From Actinomycetes bacterium (GTDB lineage Bacteria > Actinomycetota > Acidimicrobiia > Acidimicrobiales > JAKAOS01), in assembly GCA_021790615.1 (NCBI GenBank), contig JAJYGW010000161.1, positions 1 through 6,718 of the forward strand: a stretch of 6,718 nucleotides of DNA. The letters are read 5' to 3'. Under the pieces are notes generated by a model. It saw only the letters and a list, made by a program, of their open reading frames with translations. It did not search any database and was not told the DNA's origin. Of this stretch, positions 1 to 5,454 are shown one piece after another (within the stretch, counting starts at the first letter, position 1; the number at the start of each line of letters is the position of its first letter). The position numbers and the translations under genes are program-made.

Positions 1-226
1 CGAAGCGACAGTGTGCACACGCCCTGTCGGCGGAGCAGCCCGACGACACGCGCAACGTGGCAGCGTGACGCGTCGAAGGATGCACTCCCTGTGACCGCGT
101 CCGAGCCTGCGAGGGATGTGCGCCGGTCGCCCCGGGAACCGACCCGGCGTCAGCGCGGGAGCATGCGACCGACTCGCAGGCGGGGCACGGGCTCCGCCCT
201 GGGCAGGTGCCGGGGGCGGAGCCACC
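1..226. other. Region upstream of serA, no gene recognised
   Basis: No convincing gene was found on either strand. All three plus frames are open at the left edge. One of them would end at a TGA at 66-68 and encode only about 21 residues of ordinary composition, so it could be the tail of an upstream gene, but nothing in it is recognisable. Another stays open to a TGA at 232-234, but its product is extremely Arg/Ser/Thr/Pro-rich and looks like a non-coding frame of GC-rich DNA. The region is dense in dyads: CGACAG/CTGTCG arms at 6-11 and 24-29 around the palindrome GTGTGCACAC (11-20), GGTCG/CGACC arms at 125-129 and 140-144, and the strong pair at 190-223 listed separately. These could be upstream-gene terminators or operators. 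None is followed by a T-run. Confidence 0.5.
190..223. repeat. 10-bp perfect inverted repeat before serA promoter
   Basis: GGCTCCGCCC at 190-199 and GGGCGGAGCC at 214-223 are exact reverse complements separated by 14 bases. The spacer holds a further small GGC/GCC dyad (202-204 with 209-211). The right arm ends three bases before the putative serA -10 box, so the element covers the place where a -35 box would lie. As DNA it could be an operator for a repressor or activator of serA. As RNA it would be a very stable hairpin that could end transcription entering from the left, although no T-run follows. The symmetry is directly visible; the function is inferred. Confidence 0.5.
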
Positions 227-232
227 TAGTCT
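227..232 (+). promoter_or_regulatory. Putative -10 box of serA (TAGTCT)
   Basis: TAGTCT fits the actinobacterial TAnnnT -10 consensus and is preceded by ACC. The same ACCTAnnnT string occurs before the adenosine deaminase gene (1610-1618). No convincing -35 hexamer is seen 16-18 bases upstream, where the sequence is occupied by the inverted repeat. Transcription would begin near 239 and give a leader of about 40 bases to the ATG at 279. Only a weak purine-rich ribosome binding site (GCGAGGG around 263-269) is present; the better match GAGGAGG at 233-239 is too far from any in-frame start. Confidence 0.35.
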
Positions 233-278
233 GAGGAGGCGCAGGGGCTGGAGACCACCCGGCGAGGGCGAGAGCGGG

Positions 279-1541
279 ATGAGTTCGGAGACTGGACGGA
301 GAAGAACGGGTCGGAAGCTCGGGACCCGGGGTGCGCGGGCTCTCCTTCTCGAGGGGGTCCATCCAGACGCGGCCGAGGCGCTACGGGCGCGTGGCGTCGA
401 GGTGGTCGAGGAGCGCAGGGCCCTGGCGCCCGCAGCATTGGCCGAACGCCTCCGGGGGGTCCACATCCTCGGCATCCGCTCACGTACTCACCTCGAGGAG
501 GACGTCCTCGACGGTGCGGGTGCGCTCCTCGCGGTCGGGGCCTTCTGCATCGGGACGAACCAGATCGATCTCGCGGCGGCCAGCGAGCGGGGGGTCGCGG
601 TGTTCAACGCGCCGTTCTCGAACACCCGGAGCGTGGTCGAGCTCGCGCTCGCCGAGATCATCGCGCTCACTCGTCGGCTCCCCGAGCTGGACCGTGCGCT
701 CCAGCGTGGCGTCTGGGACAAGTCGGCGAACGGCAGTCACGAGATCCGCGGCCGGCGGCTCGGCATCGTCGGCTACGGCAACATCGGCACGCAGCTCTCC
801 GTGGTCGCCGAAGCGCTCGGCATGTCGGTCTTGTTCTACGACACGGCGGACCGACTCGCACTCGGCAACGCCCGGCGCTGCGCCAGCCTCCCCGAGCTGC
901 TCTCGGAGGTCGACGTGGTGACGCTCCACGTCGACGGGCGTCCGGACAACCGAGGACTGTTCGGCGAGGAGGAGTTCGCCACGATGCGAGACGGTGCGCT
1001 CTTCCTCAACCTCTCCCGGGGCTTCGTCGTCGACCACGCGGCACTGCGTCGCCACATCCTCTCCGGGCATCTCGCCGGGGCAGCGGTCGACGTGTTCCCG
1101 GAGGAGCCGTCCAGCCGCGGTGACCCGTTTCGGTCGGAACTCCAGGGGCTCCCGAACGTGCTCCTCACGCCGCACATCGGCGGGAGCACCGAGGAGGCCC
1201 AGCAGGACATCGCCCACTTCGTCGGGGGAAAGCTGCTCGACTATTTCGAGCACGGTTCCACGGCCCTCTCGGTGAACCTGCCCCCGCTCCCGCTGGCGGG
1301 ACCCGCAGGAGCGCGGATGACCCACTTGCACCGCAACGTGCCCGGCGTGCTGGCGCAGCTCAACGGCATTTTCGCCGAGCACAAGCTGAACGTGGCGGCG
1401 CAGCATCTCGCCACGCGGGGCCAGCTGGGGTATGCCGTGACCGACCTCGAGGGGGAGCCGTCGGACGAGCTGACCCGTGAGCTCCGCGCGGTGGCGGGCA
1501 CGGTGCGGGTACGGGTCCTGGGGAGCGGCACCGCCGGGTAG
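279..1541 (+). CDS. serA: D-3-phosphoglycerate dehydrogenase, short ACT-domain type
   Basis: Oxidises 3-phosphoglycerate to 3-phosphohydroxypyruvate with NAD+, the first committed step of cytosolic serine synthesis. From the ATG at 279 the protein is 420 residues and aligns with E. coli SerA (410) at a constant +7 offset. Visible landmarks are the substrate arginines in GIRSRTH (R67, R69), the NAD motif GYGNIG (165-170) with the ribose-binding Asp in FYD (D188), and catalytic R247 (SRG), E276 and H299 (TPHIGGS). The ACT domain covers about 345-417. It keeps H351, N353 and N371, matching the E. coli serine-binding His344, Asn346 and Asn364, so feedback inhibition by serine is predicted. An in-frame GTG or ATG-like extension to 207 lies across the putative promoter and encodes an unconserved Arg/Pro/Gly-rich stretch, so 279 is preferred. 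It lacks the extra ASB domain of the roughly 530-residue mycobacterial enzyme. Family assignment is very secure; the exact start is fairly secure. Confidence 0.96.
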   Translation: MSSETGRRRTGRKLGTRGARALLLEGVHPDAAEALRARGVEVVEERRALAPAALAERLRGVHILGIRSRTHLEEDVLDGAGALLAVGAFCIGTNQIDLAAASERGVAVFNAPFSNTRSVVELALAEIIALTRRLPELDRALQRGVWDKSANGSHEIRGRRLGIVGYGNIGTQLSVVAEALGMSVLFYDTADRLALGNARRCASLPELLSEVDVVTLHVDGRPDNRGLFGEEEFATMRDGALFLNLSRGFVVDHAALRRHILSGHLAGAAVDVFPEEPSSRGDPFRSELQGLPNVLLTPHIGGSTEEAQQDIAHFVGGKLLDYFEHGSTALSVNLPPLPLAGPAGARMTHLHRNVPGVLAQLNGIFAEHKLNVAAQHLATRGQLGYAVTDLEGEPSDELTRELRAVAGTVRVRVLGSGTAG

Positions 1542-1571
1542 GGCTCCGGCCGTCTGTGGACTCGGGGAGCC
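1542..1571 (+). terminator. Possible terminator hairpin after serA
   Basis: GGCTCC (1542-1547) pairs with GGAGCC (1566-1571). After a two-base bulge, CCG (1550-1552) pairs with CGG (1563-1565), giving about nine base pairs that begin immediately after the serA stop codon. The bases downstream (GTAAGGTCGGTTCTCT) are only mildly T-rich and there is no true U-tract, so this is at best a weak or actinobacterial-style U-poor terminator. It sits in the 83-base gap between serA and the adenosine deaminase and would separate their transcripts, which agrees with the latter having its own promoter. Confidence 0.35.
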
Positions 1572-1612
1572 GTAAGGTCGGTTCTCTCCCCGGACCGCGT
1601 GCCGGCCTCACC

Positions 1613-1618
1613 TACCAT
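1613..1618 (+). promoter_or_regulatory. Putative -10 box for leaderless adenosine deaminase mRNA
   Basis: TACCAT fits TAnnnT and is followed by exactly six bases (GGGCGT) and then the ATG at 1625. That is the spacing expected when transcription starts at the A of the start codon, the signature of leaderless genes in actinobacteria. In support, no Shine-Dalgarno-like sequence precedes the ATG. No clear -35 box is visible. A second TAnnnT string, TAAGGT at 1573-1578, would instead give a leader of about 40 bases and is a less attractive alternative because that leader also lacks a ribosome binding site. Confidence 0.45.
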
Positions 1619-1624
1619 GGGCGT

Positions 1625-2749
1625 ATGCGACCGGGCTCCCCGAGCATCGAGCAGATCCGCCGTGCGCCAAAGGTCCTGCTCCACGACCACCTAGACGGGG
1701 GGCTGCGGCCGGCGACGATCGTGGAACTGGCGGCCGAGCAGGGCTATCGCAAGCTCCCGACGACCGATCCCGACGCGCTCGCGGCGTGGTTCGTCGCCGG
1801 CGCCGCAGGGGGCGACCTCGTTCGCTACCTCGAGGGCTTCGCGCACACGGTTGCGCTGCTCCAGCACACCGAGGCACTCATCCGGGTGGCCGAGGAGTGC
1901 GTGGAGGACCTGGCCGAGGACGGCGTTGTCTACGCCGAGGTACGTTTCGCCCCCGAGTTGCACACCGAGGCCGGCCTCGCCTTGGACGACGTCGTCGAGG
2001 CCGTGCTCGCCGGTTTCGAACGCGGGATGCGACGAGAGGCGGCGCGCGGGCGTCCAATCGTCGTCCGGACGCTGCTCACGGCGATGCGCACGGCGGCGCG
2101 CTCGCTCGAGATCGCCGAGTGCGCGGTGCGACACCGGGACGAGGGGGTGGCTGGTTTCGACGTTGCCGGGCGCGAGGCGGGGTTCCCACCGAGCAGGCAT
2201 CTCGACGCCTTCCAGCTGGTCCAGCGCGAGAACTTCCACACCACCGTCCACGCGGGTGAGGCCTTCGGCCTGCCCTCGATCTGGGAGGCGCTGCAGTGGT
2301 GCAACGCCGAGCGGCTCGGGCACGGGGTTCGCATCGTGGACGACATCGCCGTCGAGGCGGACGGCACGGTGGGACTCGGCCGGCTGGCCGCCTACGTCCG
2401 CGACACCCGCACCCCGCTCGAGATGTGCCCGACCTCGAACGTCCAGACCGGCGTGGCGCGCTCGCTCGGGCAGCACCCCCTCGGCCTGCTGGTGCGGCTG
2501 CGGTTCCGGGTCACGGTCAACACCGACAACCGTCTGATGAGCGGCGTCAGCCTCTCCTCCGAGCTCGCCGCGGTCGCGGAGGCGTTCGGGTACGGGTGGG
2601 CGGAGCTCGAGTGGCTGACCCTGAACGCCATCAAGAGCGCCTTCTACCCCTTCGACAAGCGTCTGGCGCTCATCACGGGTCGGATCAAGCCGGGCTTTGC
2701 CGCCCTCGCGCAGGAGGACGCCCTCCAGGTGCCCGTGCCTGGCCGCTGA
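1625..2749 (+). CDS. add: Adenosine deaminase
   Basis: Hydrolyses adenosine and deoxyadenosine to inosine and deoxyinosine with loss of ammonia; cytosolic, zinc-dependent, amidohydrolase superfamily barrel. The product is 374 residues, normal for the family. Metal and catalytic residues appear in order: H20 and H22 in [11 protein letters not shown], the substrate-loop FDVAG (179-182), H209 and catalytic E212 in TVHAGE, H233 in RLGHG, CPTSN (268-272), and metal ligand D301 in VNTDNRLMS. The residue after that Asp is Asn302, where the mammalian enzyme has a second Asp; I believe this is usual in the actinobacterial subfamily but cannot verify it here. The ATG at 1625 is chosen because the conserved region begins about 14 residues later and it fits the leaderless promoter. 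An upstream in-frame GTG at 1556 lies in the intergenic hairpin. It converges on the mutase and phosphorylase genes and would supply the phosphorylase with inosine. Adenine deaminase or a related deaminase is less likely. Confidence 0.94.
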   Translation: MRPGSPSIEQIRRAPKVLLHDHLDGGLRPATIVELAAEQGYRKLPTTDPDALAAWFVAGAAGGDLVRYLEGFAHTVALLQHTEALIRVAEECVEDLAEDGVVYAEVRFAPELHTEAGLALDDVVEAVLAGFERGMRREAARGRPIVVRTLLTAMRTAARSLEIAECAVRHRDEGVAGFDVAGREAGFPPSRHLDAFQLVQRENFHTTVHAGEAFGLPSIWEALQWCNAERLGHGVRIVDDIAVEADGTVGLGRLAAYVRDTRTPLEMCPTSNVQTGVARSLGQHPLGLLVRLRFRVTVNTDNRLMSGVSLSSELAAVAEAFGYGWAELEWLTLNAIKSAFYPFDKRLALITGRIKPGFAALAQEDALQVPVPGR

Positions 2750-2777
2750 GCTCCCACCTCGGCGCGTCGGGCCGACT

Positions 2778-2792
2778 CCGGGCGCCGCCCGG
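2778..2792. terminator. GC-rich hairpin between convergent genes
   Basis: CCGGGC (2778-2783) and GCCCGG (2787-2792) form a perfect six-pair stem with a three-base loop in the 46-base gap between the adenosine deaminase stop (2747-2749) and the mutase stop (2796-2798, read on the minus strand). An alternative plus-strand fold pairs GGCGC (2761-2765) with GCGCC (2782-2786). Position and symmetry suit a bidirectional terminator serving both converging transcripts. No T-run follows on either strand, so efficiency is uncertain. Confidence 0.4.
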
Positions 2793-2795
2793 CGG

Positions 2796-4616
2796 TCAGG
2801 GTGCGCTGCGCAGCGCGCCGAGCCGGCTGGTGAGATCCTCGCGAAGCGCGTCGACGAGCCACTGTGCCGCCGCCCGTGCCGTCGGAGCCTCTGCCGCCGG
2901 GACCGGGGCGCACGCCACCTCGAGATAGCACTTCAGCTTGGCCTCCGTCCCGCTCGGCCGCAGCGCGACCCGGGCGGAGGTGCCGCCCGGGCCAGCCGCC
3001 GCCGGGGTGCGAGCAAGGCCTGTCCCACCGGTGGCTCCGAGGGTGAGCACGACGAGGGGATGGGGGGGCAGTGGGTCCTGGTCGGGCGCCCGGCGGCTCC
3101 GGACGCCGCCCGCGGAGAAGTCCTCGACAGCGAGGACGTCGAGCCCTGCGAGCCGGCGGGGGGGCAGCGCCCGGAAGCGCTCGAAGATCGCCGCGGCGTC
3201 GGCCTCTCCGGCTCGGGAGACGCGAAGCGAGAGCTGCCTCGTGGCGTGGACCCCGAGCCGCTCGTCGAGCGCGTCGAGCAGGTCGTCGACCGAGCGCCCA
3301 TCCCGGCGAGCTCGCGCGACGAGCCGCGCGACTGCGAGCCCTGCGACGATCCCGTCCTTGTCCCGGACCGCCGGGTTCACGAGGTAGCCGAGCGCTTCCT
3401 CGTAGCCGAAGACGAGCCGCGTGCCGGGCCGACGATCCCCCGCTCGGGCTATCCACTTGAACCCGGTCAGGGTCTCGGCATATTCGACCCCCTCGGCACG
3501 GGCAAGGGCGGCGAGCCGGGAGGAGGAGACGACGGTTGTCGCAACGAGGCGGTCCGGACCCGTCGTCTCCGAGAGGACGTGACTCGCGAGGAGTATGCCC
3601 ACCTCGTCGCCGGTGAGCACCCGCAAGTCCCCGCTCCGGCGTGTGGGGGCTGCGACGCCGAGTCGGTCGGCGTCGGGGTCGTTCACGAGGACCAGATCCG
3701 CCGCTGCGGCTCGCGCGGCGCGGAGCGCCGGCTCCATGGCGCTTGGCTCCTCCGGGTTCGGAAAGGGTGCGGTGGGGAAGTCTGGGTCGGGCCGCTCCTG
3801 GGATGGAACGGGGATCGGCGCTGCGAGGCCAGCCCGTTCGAGCAGCGCCGGCACCACGACGCCGCCCACCCCGTGGAGCGGGCTGTAGACGACCCGGAGC
3901 TCTGGTGCGGGGTCGGGCGGGAACAGCGACAGGGCGGAGCGGACGTAGGGCTCCAGCAGGTCCGCGACCTGGACGCGATGGAGCAAGGGGTCGTCCGGGC
4001 CGGCGAGCCCGTCGTCCCGGCAGAGGAGCGAGCGCGCGGCGAGCTCGCCGAGCTGGGCGTCGGCGGGTGGGGCGAGCTGCGCCCCGTCGGCGTCGTAGAC
4101 CTTGTAGCCGTTGTCCGCCGCCGGATTGTGGCTGGCCGTGATCATGACGCCTGCCGCGGCACCGAGTCGCCGGACGGTGAAGGCCGTGACCGGGGTGGGC
4201 AGGGCCGCGGAGGCGATCCACGTGGGGATACCGGCACCAGCGAGCACCCGGGCGGTGTCCTCGGCGAAGGCCGCCGAGCCGTGGCGTGCGTCGTAACCGA
4301 CCACGACCCCGAGCGCTGCGTCGCCGCGTTCGTGGAGCACCCGTGCAAGGGCATCGGTGAGACGGCGGACGACGAGCCGGTTGAGACGGGCGGGGCCGGG
4401 GCCGAGTGGTCCACGGGCACCCGCGGTGCCGAACGAGACCGGGCCGGCGAAGCAGGCCTCGAGGGCGTCGACGTCCCCTCGTTCGAGGAGTGCCGCCAGC
4501 GCTGCTCGGGTCTCGGGGTCGGGATCCGCTGCGATCCACGCGAGCGCGGCATGGCGGAGTGCGGGCGGGACCCCGTCTGCAGCCGAAGGCGCCTCGTGGA
4601 CCGGCCCGCAGCTCAC
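2796..4616 (-). CDS. pmmB: Phosphosugar mutase, PGM2/PmmB type; likely phosphopentomutase
   Basis: Alpha-D-phosphohexomutase superfamily enzyme of 606 residues that moves a phosphate between C1 and the terminal carbon of a sugar through a phosphoserine. Four signatures are present in order: FGTAGARG (62-69) at the active-site entrance; TASHNP with the phospho-acceptor Ser162, followed by DNGYK; the magnesium loop NDPDADR (D313, D315, D317); the sugar-binding FGYEEALGY (E406, E407) and phosphate-binding RPSGTEAK (R553, S555, T557). The FGTAG and GYEE forms are those of the PGM2/PmmB branch. The GTG start at 4616 overlaps the stop of the upstream phosphorylase gene; the reading frame stays open farther upstream but only inside that gene, and the protein resembles the family from about residue 20. 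In Mycobacterium tuberculosis, deoD (Rv3307) and pmmB (Rv3308) are likewise neighbours. That context suggests ribose-1-phosphate to ribose-5-phosphate conversion; phosphoglucomutase or phosphomannomutase activity remains possible. Family call is secure, substrate is inferred. Confidence 0.92.
   Translation of the reverse strand: MSCGPVHEAPSAADGVPPALRHAALAWIAADPDPETRAALAALLERGDVDALEACFAGPVSFGTAGARGPLGPGPARLNRLVVRRLTDALARVLHERGDAALGVVVGYDARHGSAAFAEDTARVLAGAGIPTWIASAALPTPVTAFTVRRLGAAAGVMITASHNPAADNGYKVYDADGAQLAPPADAQLGELAARSLLCRDDGLAGPDDPLLHRVQVADLLEPYVRSALSLFPPDPAPELRVVYSPLHGVGGVVVPALLERAGLAAPIPVPSQERPDPDFPTAPFPNPEEPSAMEPALRAARAAAADLVLVNDPDADRLGVAAPTRRSGDLRVLTGDEVGILLASHVLSETTGPDRLVATTVVSSSRLAALARAEGVEYAETLTGFKWIARAGDRRPGTRLVFGYEEALGYLVNPAVRDKDGIVAGLAVARLVARARRDGRSVDDLLDALDERLGVHATRQLSLRVSRAGEADAAAIFERFRALPPRRLAGLDVLAVEDFSAGGVRSRRAPDQDPLPPHPLVVLTLGATGGTGLARTPAAAGPGGTSARVALRPSGTEAKLKCYLEVACAPVPAAEAPTARAAAQWLVDALREDLTSRLGALRSAP
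4613..4616 (-). promoter_or_regulatory. GTGA stop-start overlap coupling phosphorylase to mutase
   Basis: On the minus strand the four bases GTGA contain both the mutase start codon GTG (4616-4614) and the phosphorylase stop codon TGA (4615-4613). The bases just upstream show no good Shine-Dalgarno match, so the mutase is probably translated by ribosomes that terminate on the phosphorylase gene and restart. This implies fixed relative synthesis of the two proteins. The overlap also decides the mutase start, because the conserved region begins soon after it and no other ATG or GTG follows in frame before that region. Confidence 0.75.
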
Positions 4617-5443
4617 AGTGCAGCCACGACGCGAAGCAGCAGCCGCCCGAGGCGGGCCGCTGCGCTGGTACCGGCGTCGAGCACCTCTCGGTGGTCGAGT
4701 GGGCCCGACCCGACGCCGGCTGCGAGGTTCGTGACGAGCGAGATCCCGAGTACCTCTGCCCCGAGGTGGCGGGCCGCGACTGCCTCGAGCACGGTCGACA
4801 TGCCGACCAGGTGGGCGCCGGCCTGGGCAAGGGCGCGCACCTCGGCTGGCGTCTCGAACTGCGGGCCGGCGACGCCTGCATAGACGCCCGCTGGGATGTC
4901 GGGGTACAGGCTGCGGACGACCGCGCGGAGCCGTTCCGCGTAGAGATCCGTCATGTCCGCGAGACGCTCCGGCACCCACGCCGGGGGGGAGGGTCCGGTG
5001 AGAGGGGAGTGGCCGGTGAGGTTGAGCTGGTCCAGGACCAGGACCGGCCATCCGGGCCGGAGCCTGGCCTCGAGGGCACCTGCTGCGTTCGTGAGCAGCA
5101 CCGTCGATGCCCCGGCGAGGACGGCACTACGCACCGCGTGCACCACCCGGGCGGCGGTGTGGCCCTCGTAGAGATGCGCCCGTCCGAGGAGCACGAGCAC
5201 GCGACGGTCGCCGACCCGGACGGTGCGGAGCACGGACCGATGTCCGGGGACCGTCGACGCGACGAAGCCGGGGAGTTCGACCACGGGGATCTCGATCTCG
5301 GGCGGGCCGAGCCCGTCGGCCGCCGCCGCCCAGCCGGAGCCGAGCACCACGGCAACGTCGAAGGTGTCTCCCCCGCACCGGCGCCGGAGCGCCTCCGCCG
5401 CCACCTTCGCGAGCGAGAACGGTTCTGCATCCTCCGTGCTCAC
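4613..5443 (-). CDS. punA: Purine nucleoside phosphorylase, trimeric 6-oxopurine type
   Basis: Cleaves inosine, guanosine and their deoxy forms with phosphate into free base and (deoxy)ribose-1-phosphate in the cytosol. The 276-residue product has the usual length and motifs of the trimeric, mammalian-like PNP family: phosphate-binding GSG (35-37), GRAHLYEGH with H90, TNAAGAL (118-124), base-binding GPQFETPAE with E197, GMSTVLEAVAARH (214-226) with M215 and S216, VTN with N239, and H251 in DHREVL. E197 and N239 match human Glu201 and Asn243, which give preference for 6-oxopurines, so adenosine would first need the deaminase encoded nearby. MTA phosphorylase is a relative, but the Asn at 239 argues for a true PNP. 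It starts with GTG 11 bases after the rmuC stop, without a good ribosome binding site, so coupling to rmuC translation is likely; a GGAGG lies inside codons 3-5 but has no suitably spaced in-frame start after it. It overlaps the mutase gene by four bases. Confidence 0.95.
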   Translation of the reverse strand: MSTEDAEPFSLAKVAAEALRRRCGGDTFDVAVVLGSGWAAAADGLGPPEIEIPVVELPGFVASTVPGHRSVLRTVRVGDRRVLVLLGRAHLYEGHTAARVVHAVRSAVLAGASTVLLTNAAGALEARLRPGWPVLVLDQLNLTGHSPLTGPSPPAWVPERLADMTDLYAERLRAVVRSLYPDIPAGVYAGVAGPQFETPAEVRALAQAGAHLVGMSTVLEAVAARHLGAEVLGISLVTNLAAGVGSGPLDHREVLDAGTSAAARLGRLLLRVVAAL

Positions 5444-5454
5444 GAGGGGTCAGG

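Noticed and set aside
67..74. GACGCGTC palindrome upstream of serA
   Set aside because: Eight-base GC-rich palindromes are common by chance at this composition, and nothing ties it to a promoter or gene.
13..234. Small Arg-rich plus-strand frame before serA
   Set aside because: It is fairly GC3-rich, but the amino acid composition is that of non-coding GC-rich DNA, it overlaps the promoter candidate, and no ribosome binding site is seen.
480..1406. Minus-strand frame of 308 codons within serA
   Set aside because: serA is unambiguous on the plus strand; the antisense product has no recognisable motif.
1617..1694. Short reading frame of 25 codons starting at the ATG inside the deaminase -10 box
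   Set aside because: It would lie upstream of the predicted transcript start and encodes a Ser/Arg-rich peptide; the deaminase frame explains the region.
2644..4881. Second minus-strand frame of 745 codons over the mutase gene
   Set aside because: It is a shifted shadow of the mutase with extreme Arg/Pro/Gly content, and it runs into the convergent deaminase gene.
2697..4883. Plus-strand open frame of 728 codons antisense to the mutase and phosphorylase genes
   Set aside because: Long antisense frames are expected in GC-rich coding DNA. The product is Arg/Gly/Glu-rich with no family motifs, while the minus strand carries every mutase motif in a single frame.
4617..5051. Upstream extension of the mutase reading frame
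   Set aside because: The extension lies entirely within the phosphorylase gene, is Arg/Pro/Gly-rich without motifs, and the GTG at 4616 gives the classic stop-start overlap.
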